The translations under genes and the position numbers were made by a program. Below, in pieces: positions 1 through 9,527 of a stretch of DNA of 64,000 bases. Source of the DNA: Algibacter luteus (lineage in GTDB: Bacteria; Bacteroidota; Bacteroidia; Flavobacteriales; Flavobacteriaceae); assembly GCF_900141715.1 (NCBI RefSeq), contig NZ_FQYK01000002.1, positions 363,495-427,494 on the forward strand, in the 5' to 3' direction. The notes below the pieces were generated by a model. The model was not told the origin of the DNA and did not search any database. It saw nothing but the letters and a program-made list of their open reading frames with translations. Numbering within the stretch: the first letter of the stretch is position 1; each line of letters starts with the position of its first letter.

Positions 1-1998
1 TAACAAAATTGGATTTTTTTGAGAAGGCACATTCTGCAATTTGGCTGCAAACTTATAGGAATGAAATGGCGGCACACGGTTATCATCCGTACCTGTTACC
101 AATAATGTAGGCGGATAATTTATCGTGTTGTTAATATTATGATATGGAGAATACGACAATATATTATTAAAATCTGCTAAATTTTTGGTGCTACCAAATT
201 CTTGAATATTAGTTACTGCTGATCCTATAGTGAAGTTTTCAAAACGAATCATATCTAATGCCCCCACATTTATAACGGCACTTCCAAATAAATCTGGTCT
301 TTGAGTTAATGCAGCGCCTGTGATAAGACCACCATGTGAAGCTCCTGTAATTGCTATTTTTTTTGGTGCTGTATAGTTGTTTTCAATTAAATACTCAGCG
401 GCTGATATAAAATCGGCGATTCCGTTTTTCTTATTTAAACGCTGTCCATCAGTAACCCATTTCTTTCCAAAACCCCCACTTCCTCTTATGTGCGTATAAG
501 CAAAAGCTCCACCATTTTCTATAAAATATATAATTCCAGGATTGTAGCTAGGAATATTTGTTTTACCATAGCCACCATAAGTTTTAAGAAGAAATGGCGT
601 TGATTTATCCTGTTTTAAAGAATCCTTATACACAATAAAAATAGGCACTTTTGTACCATCGCTTGAGGTATAATAATCTTGTTTGAATTTATAATTTTTG
701 AAATCGAAATTTACATTGGTTTCACTTACTAATTCATACTTAAAAGTTTCTAAATTTAATCTATACCTAACTTCAGGTATTGTGTAGGATGATAAATAAA
801 AGAAGAATGCTTCATAGTTATTACTATAATACATATCTGTTACCGATAAACCTTTAGGCAATACACATTCGTTTAAGACCTTGCCTTGATAATCAAATTT
901 CACCAAAAAGGAACCATTGAAGCTATGGTATGAAGCCACAATAAAGTCTTCTAAAAACTCATAATTTTGTAATTCATAGTTATCATAACTTGGAGATATT
1001 AATTTAAACTTGGTAGGTTCTTCTTTATCAATAGAAATAAGTTGTTGTTTATCATTAATCTCTGTTGTAGCATATAACAATGAATCTGTTGCTTTATAAA
1101 AATTAAGATCGTATTTCGTATTTATTAAAAAAGGACTAAATCCAAGTTTTATGTTTTCTCTTAAAGGGTTAAATAAATAATAATTATAAATTTCAGTTTT
1201 GGTATTTTCTCTTTTTACCATATAAAAACTTTCATCTTTAGTTCCTACAACTGAAATATCCTCATCATCACTATAAGATTTAAACATGATTTGGTCATCC
1301 TCTTGTTTTGTATCAACTTTATGATACATAATTGTTGGCTTTTTGTAGGTAGCGTTAATTGAATCAAAAGGATATTTTTTATAGAAGAACCCATCATTCC
1401 ACCAGTATATTCCAGAGTTCAATGTGTGTTTTAATACATTAAGGTAATGCCTTTTCTTATCGATTTTCACAACTCTTATTTCATGCCAATCACTACCGTT
1501 TCTATTATATTTATAAGCTAGCCATGTATTATTTTTAGAAATTTTATAGTAATCAATGTCAATTTTATCCTTTCTTGAAATTGATGTTGAATTTACTAGC
1601 ATATAATATCTTGAATGCACACCTTTTTTATAAAATAAAGACGGTGTTGTACTGCCACTAGTTATGAAATAACTAAAAAAATAATCGTCATCTATATTTC
1701 GCTTAAGTTTACCGTCGAAGTCACCGAAAGAACTGTACAAATACTTATTCATGTATTCGTCTGTATGGTGTTGCGCCACTTGCCGTTTTAAATATTTCTC
1801 TGATATTTTATTCTGACTTTCAATCCAATCAACTACTGATTCGTTTTCTTGTGTTTCTAACCATATATATTCATCAACTATATCAAACCCGTGGTAATTA
1901 CTCACCACGGGTTTTTCATAAGATATAGGATATTCGATTTGAGCTGACGAATGTTTTACTTGAACAAGCACCAACAAAAGTACAATGATAAACTTCAT
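1..1998 (-). CDS. Prolyl oligopeptidase family (S9A) serine peptidase, 3' end outside the window
   Basis: My own translation of the reverse strand from the ATG at 1998 stays open for 666 codons to the window edge. It begins with a signal peptide ending near SSAQ, so the enzyme is probably exported to the periplasm. The first two thirds are the variable propeller region of S9 peptidases (gate that admits short peptides). The C-terminal third carries the alpha/beta-hydrolase core: a TYGGYG segment, an RGSGGFG segment, the nucleophile motif GASHGG (Ser codon near 335) and the acid motif GTDDNRV near 80-100. The catalytic His should lie beyond base 1. It cleaves after proline in short peptides. 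It follows acs by 33 bases on the same strand and may be read from it. Confidence 0.9.
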   Translation of the reverse strand, partial: MKFIIVLLLVLVQVKHSSAQIEYPISYEKPVVSNYHGFDIVDEYIWLETQENESVVDWIESQNKISEKYLKRQVAQHHTDEYMNKYLYSSFGDFDGKLKRNIDDDYFFSYFITSGSTTPSLFYKKGVHSRYYMLVNSTSISRKDKIDIDYYKISKNNTWLAYKYNRNGSDWHEIRVVKIDKKRHYLNVLKHTLNSGIYWWNDGFFYKKYPFDSINATYKKPTIMYHKVDTKQEDDQIMFKSYSDDEDISVVGTKDESFYMVKRENTKTEIYNYYLFNPLRENIKLGFSPFLINTKYDLNFYKATDSLLYATTEINDKQQLISIDKEEPTKFKLISPSYDNYELQNYEFLEDFIVASYHSFNGSFLVKFDYQGKVLNECVLPKGLSVTDMYYSNNYEAFFFYLSSYTIPEVRYRLNLETFKYELVSETNVNFDFKNYKFKQDYYTSSDGTKVPIFIVYKDSLKQDKSTPFLLKTYGGYGKTNIPSYNPGIIYFIENGGAFAYTHIRGSGGFGKKWVTDGQRLNKKNGIADFISAAEYLIENNYTAPKKIAITGASHGGLITGAALTQRPDLFGSAVINVGALDMIRFENFTIGSAVTNIQEFGSTKNLADFNNILSYSPYHNINNTINYPPTLLVTGTDDNRVPPFHSYKFAAKLQNVPSQKNPILL

Positions 1999-2031
1999 TA
2001 ATTATTTATTATATGCTTACGAACCGTTAAA

Positions 2032-3939
2032 TTACAAAACATTATCCATAATTTCCTGAACTACTTCTGGATTTAATAGCGTACTGGTATCGCCTAAATT
2101 ACTGGTTTCGTTACTTGCAATTTTTCTCAAGATACGACGCATAATTTTACCTGAACGTGTTTTTGGTAATCCGTTGGTAAACTGTATTTTGTCCAGTTTA
2201 GCAATAGGCCCAATTTGTTCTGTAATGATTTGATTAATCTCCTTACGAAGATTGTTATGATCACGACTTTCTCCTGTTTCTTTCAAAGTAACATAACCAT
2301 ACAAGGCATTTCCTTTTATATCGTGTGGGAAGCCAACAATAGCACTTTCTGCAACTGCTGGGTGCTCGTTAATAGCATCTTCAATTGGAGCAGTTCCTAA
2401 ATTGTGACCAGATACGATAATAACATCATCTACTCTACCTGTTATTCTGTAGTAACCTACTTCATCACGCAAGGCTCCATCTCCTGTAAAATACTTGTTT
2501 TCGTATGCTGAAAAATAGGTGTCTTTATAACGCTGATGATTGCCCCAGATGGTTCGTGCCATACTAGGCCACGGGAATTTTATACACAATCTACCATCTA
2601 CTTGATTCCCCTTAATCTCTTGTCCGTGTTCATCCATTAAAGCCGGTTGAACACCAATAAATGGCAAAGTAGCGTAGGTAGGTTTTGTTGGTGTTGCGAA
2701 GGCAATAGGCGTTATCATGATGCCTCCTGTTTCGGTTTGCCACCACGTATCTACAATTGGGGATTTTTTCTTTCCTACGTTATCATCATACCAGTGCCAC
2801 GCTTCTTCGTTAATAGGTTCACCAACAGTACCTAAAACTTTCAATGACGATAAATCGTGTTTTTCTAAATGCTCAACACCTTCTTTAGCCAATGCACGTA
2901 TTGCTGTGGGTGCGGTATAAAATTGATTGACTTTATGCTTTGCTACAATTTCCCAGAAACGACCGAAATCAGGGTAACTTGGAACACCTTCAAACATTAC
3001 AGTAGTAGCCCCATTACATAATGGTCCGTAAACGATATAACTATGTCCTGTAATCCAACCAATATCGGCTGTACACCAATACACATCTTGCTCTCTATAC
3101 TGAAACACATTTTTAAATGTATAAGCGGTATATACCATATAACCGGCAGTACTATGCACCATGCCTTTTGGCTTTCCTGTTGAACCTGAGGTGTAAAGTA
3201 TAAAAAGAGGGTCTTCTGCATCCATGATTTCTGGTTCGCAATCGTGATGCGCTTCGTCTAATAAAGGTTGTAGCCATTTATCGCGATCTGCTTTCATATT
3301 AATTTCTGAATTGATACGTTTGGCAACCAATACGGTATCAACACCAGGGCAATCTTCCAAAGCATCATCAACAATACCTTTTAAATCGATGGTTTTTGAA
3401 CCTCTATAAGACCCATCACTTGTTATTACCATTTTACAATCACAATCGTTAATTCTAGTTGCTAAAGCCGTTGATGAGAAACCTGCAAAAACTACCGAAT
3501 GGATAGCACCAATGCGGGCACATGCCAATACAGAAACTGCTAATTCTGGAATCATAGGCAGATAAATACATACACGGTCCCCTTTTCCAACACCATTGTT
3601 TTTTAGCACATTCGCAAAGCGACATACCTTTTCGTGAAGTTCTCGGTAGCTAATGTGTTGCGCTTTTTCTTCAGGGCTATTCGGTTCAAAAATAATAGCT
3701 GTTTTATCTCCTCTGGTGTATAAATGTCTGTCGATACAGTTCTCGGTAATGTTTAATTTGGCACCTTCAAACCATTTCACTTCTGGCTTGGTAAAATCCC
3801 AACTTAATACGTTATCCCATTTTTTACGCCACATGAAATGCTCTTCTGCTATTTCTTCCCAAAAGGTTTCTGGATTTCTGACTGATTTTCTATAGACTTG
3901 GTAGTATTCTTCTAAATGCTTTATGTGATAATTACTCAT
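2032..3939 (-). CDS. acs: Acetyl-coenzyme A synthetase
   Basis: AMP-forming ligase that turns acetate, ATP and CoA into acetyl-CoA through acetyl-AMP in the cytoplasm. The 635-residue length is close to the usual 650. The N-terminal ACAS_N region (FWEEIAEEHFMWRKKWD) is followed by the P-loop YTSGSTGKPKG, the substrate-pocket motif DTWWQTETGG typical of acetate-specific enzymes, the hinge GRVDD and the C-terminal PKTRSGKIMRR, whose Lys is the residue controlled by acetylation in this family. It lies 11 bases after the prpE-like gene and is the last ligase of an operon with a symporter-kinase and a response regulator, which fits acetate-responsive control. Confidence 0.97.
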   Translation of the reverse strand: MSNYHIKHLEEYYQVYRKSVRNPETFWEEIAEEHFMWRKKWDNVLSWDFTKPEVKWFEGAKLNITENCIDRHLYTRGDKTAIIFEPNSPEEKAQHISYRELHEKVCRFANVLKNNGVGKGDRVCIYLPMIPELAVSVLACARIGAIHSVVFAGFSSTALATRINDCDCKMVITSDGSYRGSKTIDLKGIVDDALEDCPGVDTVLVAKRINSEINMKADRDKWLQPLLDEAHHDCEPEIMDAEDPLFILYTSGSTGKPKGMVHSTAGYMVYTAYTFKNVFQYREQDVYWCTADIGWITGHSYIVYGPLCNGATTVMFEGVPSYPDFGRFWEIVAKHKVNQFYTAPTAIRALAKEGVEHLEKHDLSSLKVLGTVGEPINEEAWHWYDDNVGKKKSPIVDTWWQTETGGIMITPIAFATPTKPTYATLPFIGVQPALMDEHGQEIKGNQVDGRLCIKFPWPSMARTIWGNHQRYKDTYFSAYENKYFTGDGALRDEVGYYRITGRVDDVIIVSGHNLGTAPIEDAINEHPAVAESAIVGFPHDIKGNALYGYVTLKETGESRDHNNLRKEINQIITEQIGPIAKLDKIQFTNGLPKTRSGKIMRRILRKIASNETSNLGDTSTLLNPEVVQEIMDNVL

Positions 3940-3950
3940 TTTAGTATTTT

Positions 3951-5849
3951 TTAATTTTTATGTATTCCTATATTGTTAATTTTATAAACAGCTTCAATTT
4001 CATTAATAATAGCAACGTCATCAATAGTTGATGGGATGTTATACTGCCGTTCGTCTGCAATATTTCGCAGTAATTTACGAAGAATTTTTCCACTTCGTGT
4101 TTTTGGTAATCGGTTAACAATTAAAACATCTTTAAAAGAAGCTACTGCACCAATTTCATTACGAACATCTTTAATAATTTCCTTCTGAATTTGACTATTA
4201 TCTGAATCAACATTTGATTTAAGCACAATTAAACCGAGAGGTTTTTGCCCTTTAATTTCACAATGCACTCCAAAAACAGCACACTCAGCAACCACTTTGT
4301 TTGAAGCCACAATTTCTTCCATTTCGGCAGTTGATAAACGATGACCTGCGACATTAATAATATCGTCAACACGTCCTGTGATAAACACATAGTCATCTTC
4401 ATCTTTATAGCCGCCATCACCCGAGAAATAATACCCAGGAAAACGCTCTAAATATCCCGATTTAAAACGCTTTGGGTTTCCCCAAAGATTTGATAATGTT
4501 CCTGGAGGCAATGGTAATTTCACAGCAACATAACCTTCTACACTTGCTTCTACTTCTTCGCCTGCTTCGTTTAATATCTTGATGTCGTAACCACATACAG
4601 GAAAACTTGCAGAGCCTGGTTTTACCTCTTGCAATTCAACGCCTACCATATTTGCTAGCATAGGCCATCCGCTTTCGGTTTGCCACCAATGATCAATTAC
4701 AGGAACATTAAGTTTTTCGTGGGTCCAGTTTAAGGTTGCTACATCGCAACGTTCGCCCGCTAAAAACTGATATTTCAAGCAAGACATATCGAATCGCTTT
4801 ATCATGTGCCCTGTTGGGTCTTCTTTTTTAATGGCACGTATGGCTGTTGGTGCCGTGAACATCACTTTAACATTATGCTCACTAATAACACGCCAGAACG
4901 TGGATGCATCAGGTGTTCTAATGGGTTTCCCTTCAAATAAAATGGTTGTATTTCGGTTGAGTAATGGGCCATAAACTATATAACTATGTCCTACAACCCA
5001 ACCCACATCGCTAGCTGCCCAAAAGGTATCGCCTTCATCAACACCATAAACATATTTCATTGAGAATTTTAAGGCTGTCGCATAACCGCCTGTATCTCTT
5101 ATAATGCCTTTGGGCGTTCCTGTAGTTCCAGAAGTATATAAAATGTATGAAGGGTGAATGGATTCCACTGAAACAGCGTCGACAGATGGTGAGTTTTCAA
5201 CCAAAGATTTATAATCGATATCGTAGTTTTTCTTAGGAATTTCAACTCCTAATTGTCTATCAAAAACAACCACATGTTCAGGTTTGTTCTCTGCTTTGGT
5301 TATAGCTTCATCAACAAATGGTTTGTAAGGAATAATCTTCTCTATTTCAATTCCATTTGATGCCGTAATAATAGCTTTCGGTTTGCAATCGTCAATACGA
5401 ATAGCCAATTCGTGAGGTGCAAAACCACCAAAAACTACAGAGTGAATCACCCCAATTCTAACACATGCTAACATGGCATAAATGGCTTGCGGAATCATGG
5501 GCATATAAATGATACAAGTGTCTCCTCTCTCGAGACCTAAACTTTGTAATCCGCCCGCTAGTTTTGAAACTTCAAAGTGTAATTGATTGAAGCTTATATG
5601 CTTTTTTGCATTGGTAACTGGTGAATCGTAAATGATGGCATCTTGCTCGCCAAAACCGTCTTTAATATGTTTGTCAATGCATAAATAACTCAAGTTTAAT
5701 TGACCGTCTTCAAACCATTGAAAATAATCATGTTTGTCTTTAGACAGGATGATTTTAGGCGATTTAAACCATTCTAATTCTTGGGCTTGTTGGCTCCAGA
5801 ATTGTTCAGGATGCTTTAAGCTATTTTGATAAAATTCTTGGTAATTCAT
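3951..5849 (-). CDS. prpE: Propionyl-CoA synthetase-like acyl-CoA ligase
   Basis: A second AMP-forming short-chain acyl-CoA synthetase of 632 residues, clearly paralogous to the adjacent acs. Visible motifs are the P-loop YTSGTTGTPKG, DHWWQTESGWPM in the acyl pocket (the Gly-Trp pairing is typical of PrpE rather than Acs), the hinge GRVDD and LPKTRSGKILRK with the catalytic Lys. It likely activates propionate, perhaps with some acetate activity. The start follows the stop of a small membrane protein by 2 bases and acs follows by 11 bases, so the three are probably one transcript. Substrate is inferred from motifs only. Confidence 0.88.
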   Translation of the reverse strand: MNYQEFYQNSLKHPEQFWSQQAQELEWFKSPKIILSKDKHDYFQWFEDGQLNLSYLCIDKHIKDGFGEQDAIIYDSPVTNAKKHISFNQLHFEVSKLAGGLQSLGLERGDTCIIYMPMIPQAIYAMLACVRIGVIHSVVFGGFAPHELAIRIDDCKPKAIITASNGIEIEKIIPYKPFVDEAITKAENKPEHVVVFDRQLGVEIPKKNYDIDYKSLVENSPSVDAVSVESIHPSYILYTSGTTGTPKGIIRDTGGYATALKFSMKYVYGVDEGDTFWAASDVGWVVGHSYIVYGPLLNRNTTILFEGKPIRTPDASTFWRVISEHNVKVMFTAPTAIRAIKKEDPTGHMIKRFDMSCLKYQFLAGERCDVATLNWTHEKLNVPVIDHWWQTESGWPMLANMVGVELQEVKPGSASFPVCGYDIKILNEAGEEVEASVEGYVAVKLPLPPGTLSNLWGNPKRFKSGYLERFPGYYFSGDGGYKDEDDYVFITGRVDDIINVAGHRLSTAEMEEIVASNKVVAECAVFGVHCEIKGQKPLGLIVLKSNVDSDNSQIQKEIIKDVRNEIGAVASFKDVLIVNRLPKTRSGKILRKLLRNIADERQYNIPSTIDDVAIINEIEAVYKINNIGIHKN

Positions 5850-5851
5850 GA

Positions 5852-6070
5852 CTACTGTTTTTTAGAATTTAGTAGTCCAAACCAATTTGGATTTAGTACT
5901 TTGAGTTTTATAAGCACCCAAATAATAAGCACAAAACAAACCCCCATAACTATAGATAGCATAGGACTTGTATAAGTTTCACTTTCGAATTTAAACCTTA
6001 AATAAAGGGTAGCAAGAACGTAGATACTAATTAAAATATCTGACGTTAACGGGTTGATGCGAAATTTCAT
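5852..6070 (-). CDS. Small two-helix membrane protein in the acetate locus
   Basis: A 72-residue protein with two predicted membrane helices (about residues 9-24 and 34-58) joined by a short charged stretch, RFKFESETY. I do not recognise a named family. It sits between the response regulator (71 bases upstream) and the prpE-like ligase (2 bases downstream), so it belongs to the operon. It could be an accessory subunit of one of the symporters here, but nothing in the sequence proves that. Confidence 0.75.
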   Translation of the reverse strand: MKFRINPLTSDILISIYVLATLYLRFKFESETYTSPMLSIVMGVCFVLIIWVLIKLKVLNPNWFGLLNSKKQ

Positions 6071-6141
6071 GTCTTTAATCTTTAATTAAACATTGTTTGT
6101 TTGCACACAAAACCAATATTTAATAGCAATAAAGACTATCT

Positions 6142-6507
6142 TTAAGCTAATAGCTCCAATATTTCTGAAACTATTTTTTTTACTGAAAAAGGTTTGGTTA
6201 AATATTTATCCGCTCCAAGTTTTAAACCCTTTTCAATATCTGAAGCTTTATTTTTTGCAGTTAAAAAAACCACTTTAGTATCTTTTAAACTGTCCGTATT
6301 TTTTATGTGAGTTAAAGTCTGATAACCATCTACATTAGGCATCATAATATCTAACAACACGACATTTGGTGTTTGATGTTTTAATATCTCTAATGCCTCA
6401 CTTCCATCTCTTGCAATAAACACTTCAAAGTCTTGTTTTTTGAAGGTATATTCTAACGACATTACGATATTTGGTTCGTCGTCTACAATTAAAATTTTCT
6501 TCTTCAT
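6142..6507 (-). CDS. Single-domain (REC-only) response regulator
   Basis: A 121-residue receiver domain with nothing after it. The acidic pocket DDE is at residues 9-11, the phospho-acceptor is Asp53 in LLDIMMP, Thr83 is in FLTAKN and Lys105 is in LTKPF. It starts 16 bases after the stop of the symporter-histidine kinase, which is almost certainly its partner. In Vibrio and Pseudomonas the related CrbS/CbrA kinases use a regulator with a DNA-binding domain to turn on acs. Here no output domain is present, so the signal must pass to another protein or act by protein-protein contact. Confidence 0.95.
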   Translation of the reverse strand: MKKKILIVDDEPNIVMSLEYTFKKQDFEVFIARDGSEALEILKHQTPNVVLLDIMMPNVDGYQTLTHIKNTDSLKDTKVVFLTAKNKASDIEKGLKLGADKYLTKPFSVKKIVSEILELLA

Positions 6508-6523
6508 ACTTTCCGATTACAAT

Positions 6524-9214
6524 TTACTTAAAAGGTATCGTAAAAACAAGCATTGCGCCCTTTTTTATGCCTTTTTTTGCCCAAATTTTACCTTGATGTT
6601 TCTCAACAATTTGTTTAGTGATTGCTAAACCCAATCCACTACCCTGTGGCTTGATGGTATTTTGGTGTTGCGATTGATAAAATTTATCGAAAATAAAATC
6701 ATGGTCTTCTTCCGGAATCCCTTTACCATTGTCGGATACAGAGATTTCAACATACTCATTCCCCAACTTATAATCAACAGTAATTTTTCCTTTTTTTGGC
6801 TCGCAAAACTTTATGGCGTTGGATAGCAAATTAGTTAACACTTGCAAGATCCTGTCTTCGTCGTAATTTGTTTTAAAAGTATGAACGTTTTTATTGACTA
6901 TCTGAACTTCCTTTTTAGCAGCAATTTGCGAAATACTACTTATGGCTTTTACTATGGTTTTTTGAATATCGTTATATCCTAAATCTAAATTTAAACGACC
7001 TGTTTCAAGTTTTTCAAAATCTAAAATATTGTTTATTAAACGTCCTAACCTATCGGAATCTTGAAGAATATTTTTTAAGAATTGTGCTTTCATTTCTTTT
7101 GGCATATCATCCTCTTCATCCATCAATAATTCAGTGGCTGCCCGAATTCCTGTAATTGGTGTTTTTAGCTCATGTGCCACAGTGTCTAAAAATTCATCTT
7201 TTTGTTTGTCTTTCGAAATGAGTTCTTGATTAGCATCTTTAAGTTTGGCGGATAATTGGGTTAACTCATTCGACTTTTCTAACAAAACCTTATTACTAAC
7301 AATATTCTCTTTTGATTCTTCCAAAATCTTCAACACTTCAACTAAACTAATTTGTTCTTCTTTAACCACACTAGCAATTAATATTTTAGCTGAGGCAGAA
7401 CCAATGCTTCCAGTTAATAGTTTTTCAGAAAAATTAATCAATCGTGCATCTGCTAGCTGTGTATTTGCTGGTAGGTTATACTTTTTAAAGAAAATATTTA
7501 AAGCACGAGTGGCTCTTTTTTCACCTAAAAAACGCACCAATACATTTTTTATATCGGCAACATAAGCTTCACCTTTCCATACCAATGCGCTATCTTGGAG
7601 TGTAACGAAGTTTCTGCTGTCTACAAACATTTCGGCATAATTACGTTCTCTGTAGTTACCTTTTATAACCAAGGAAATGGTGAGATAAGTAAGAATATTA
7701 AGAGACATACTCCAGAAAAAAGCATGGGCCGGCGGACTCAAAAAATCAATACCAAATAAAGCGTAAGGTTTTAATGCTCTAATGCCGTTTAATCCGTATT
7801 GAATAAAATCATCATTACCCGTATAAGCTTGCAGCGTAAACGGTAAAACTAAAGTGTATATAACCACACTTAATCCTACAATCATACCAAGTATTGCAGC
7901 TTTTGACGAACCACGATTCCAAAATAAACCAATGAAAAACGAAGGACCTAACTGTGAAATGATGACGAATGAAATAAGGCCAATTGAATATAAGGACAAC
8001 TCTTTTGAAAACGATACGTAAAAGAAATAGGCAGATATAATAATGGTAAAAATGGAAATACGACGAATATTTTTAATGTATTTAGAATTACGCTCTGGTT
8101 GATTTTGAATGAATTTATCTAGAAAGCCATAAGGAATAATTAAGTTATTACTCACCATTGTTGATAACGCTAAGGTTGAAACAATTACCATTGAAATTAC
8201 TGCCGAAAAACCTCCCAAAAAAACAAGTGTTGCCAAAAAGGAATTCCCATATTCTAAAGGCAATAGCAAAGTATAATACTCGGCGTTTTGTGTTCCACCA
8301 AATGTAAGCTTTCCTGCCCAGGCAATAAAGATGACGAAAAAATTAAACAGCAATAAATACAAAGGAAACAACCAAATAGCCTTTTTTAAATGCTTTTCTC
8401 TACTATTTTCTAGAACTGAAACTTGAAATTGTCGAGGTAATAAAAAGATAGCCATAAAAGATAGCGCAATCATAAAAAACCAATTAAAACCACTTTCAAC
8501 ACTACTTAGTGAAGTTAATTGTTTAAAATTTTCAGTTACAGACATTTTGTTATAAATATCAGTAGTGCCATCAAACAGATAAAAAGTTATATAACCTCCT
8601 ATAATTAAAAAAAATACCAATTTTAATACCGACTCAAAAGCAACCGATACAATAATACCTTTGTGTTTTTCTGAGGCATCCGTACTTTGTGTTCCAAAGA
8701 AAGTTGCAAATATGGCTAACAAGAGAGCAACATAAAATGTAGAATCGTCTATAATCGCAGTTGAAATATAACTCGTTTCATCTGACATGATTTCGAAAGT
8801 TTCAGAAACTGCTTTCAGCTGTAAGGATATATACGGAATGGTTCCAAACAAACAAATAAGCGTTACAAAAGCTCCTAGAATCCGACTATTTCCGTAGCGT
8901 AACGATATAAAATCTGCGATGGATGATATTTTATGTTGTTTTGAAATTCTAATAATTTTCCTAAGCAGAACAATCCACAGTGGTGCCGCAATTACAGGCC
9001 CCAGATAAATAGGTAAAAAGTTAATACCTGTATTGGCCGCAATACCAACACTCCCGTAATAGGTCCAAGCTGTACAATAAACTGCTAAGGATAAGGTGTA
9101 AACATAAGGGTTATTTACCCATTTGCTTCGTCGATTTTTTTCAGCAAGAAATGCAATGTAAAATAACACTGCGAGGTAAATTATGATTATTATAATTAAT
9201 GCATAATTATTCAT
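6524..9214 (-). CDS. Sodium:solute symporter-histidine kinase fusion (CrbS/CbrA type)
   Basis: An 896-residue membrane sensor. Residues 1 to about 520 form a sodium:solute symporter domain with about 13 hydrophobic helices. A linker and a coiled-coil-like segment (EESKENIVSNKVLLEKSNEL) lead to a kinase: H-box with His681 in TVAHELKTP, N-box NLLSNAIKF, G1 DNGKGIP and G2 GSGLGLA. I see no clear PAS domain. Proteins of this layout (CrbS, CbrA) sense or transport a small nutrient and control acetate or amino acid use. Its start overlaps the stop of the small gene upstream by 8 bases, and the REC-only regulator follows. Confidence 0.95.
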   Translation of the reverse strand: MNNYALIIIIIIYLAVLFYIAFLAEKNRRSKWVNNPYVYTLSLAVYCTAWTYYGSVGIAANTGINFLPIYLGPVIAAPLWIVLLRKIIRISKQHKISSIADFISLRYGNSRILGAFVTLICLFGTIPYISLQLKAVSETFEIMSDETSYISTAIIDDSTFYVALLLAIFATFFGTQSTDASEKHKGIIVSVAFESVLKLVFFLIIGGYITFYLFDGTTDIYNKMSVTENFKQLTSLSSVESGFNWFFMIALSFMAIFLLPRQFQVSVLENSREKHLKKAIWLFPLYLLLFNFFVIFIAWAGKLTFGGTQNAEYYTLLLPLEYGNSFLATLVFLGGFSAVISMVIVSTLALSTMVSNNLIIPYGFLDKFIQNQPERNSKYIKNIRRISIFTIIISAYFFYVSFSKELSLYSIGLISFVIISQLGPSFFIGLFWNRGSSKAAILGMIVGLSVVIYTLVLPFTLQAYTGNDDFIQYGLNGIRALKPYALFGIDFLSPPAHAFFWSMSLNILTYLTISLVIKGNYRERNYAEMFVDSRNFVTLQDSALVWKGEAYVADIKNVLVRFLGEKRATRALNIFFKKYNLPANTQLADARLINFSEKLLTGSIGSASAKILIASVVKEEQISLVEVLKILEESKENIVSNKVLLEKSNELTQLSAKLKDANQELISKDKQKDEFLDTVAHELKTPITGIRAATELLMDEEDDMPKEMKAQFLKNILQDSDRLGRLINNILDFEKLETGRLNLDLGYNDIQKTIVKAISSISQIAAKKEVQIVNKNVHTFKTNYDEDRILQVLTNLLSNAIKFCEPKKGKITVDYKLGNEYVEISVSDNGKGIPEEDHDFIFDKFYQSQHQNTIKPQGSGLGLAITKQIVEKHQGKIWAKKGIKKGAMLVFTIPFK

Positions 9215-9401
9215 AATACTTCTTTAGAACGATATAGGAGATTACAATAGACAATAACCAAATGGAAAAGACTGAAAAGTAAAATGTTGGGATGCCAAAA
9301 ATGGCACCTTCCAAATTAAAAATAAGTACAAAAGGAATATTAAAAATAAGAAACAACGCTATAGATAAGACAACTAGCTTTTGTTCATGGCGCTTTTTCA
9401 T
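9207..9401 (-). CDS. Small two-helix membrane protein paired with the symporter-kinase
   Basis: A 64-residue protein with two strong membrane helices (about residues 9-30 and 38-59) and a basic N-terminus (MKKRHEQK). Its 3' end overlaps the start of the symporter-kinase gene by 8 bases, so the two are translationally coupled. Several sodium:solute symporters have a short two-helix partner encoded directly upstream (for example DUF485, DUF4212 and DUF3311 proteins), and this gene has that size, topology and position. It is probably the first gene of the acs operon, because a strong hairpin at 9453-9484 separates it from the actP gene. Exact family not recognised. Confidence 0.75.
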   Translation of the reverse strand: MKKRHEQKLVVLSIALFLIFNIPFVLIFNLEGAIFGIPTFYFSVFSIWLLSIVISYIVLKKYYE

Positions 9402-9452
9402 ATAAAATAAATGTTTTTGACTACTGCGATAACTTATTTTGATAAATATAAG

Positions 9453-9484
9453 AAATCAGCATTACAAAATAGTAATGCTGATTT
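9453..9484 (-). terminator. Intrinsic terminator after the actP-type symporter gene
   Basis: A perfect 13-bp stem (9453-9465 with 9472-9484) around a 6-base loop, followed on the minus strand by a T-rich stretch. It lies 44 bases after the actP stop and 51 bases before the next gene, so it divides the acetate locus into two transcription units. Confidence 0.75.
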
Positions 9485-9527
9485 TCTAACTAACTAATTA
9501 AAATTATGTTCTATAACGAACAATCAT

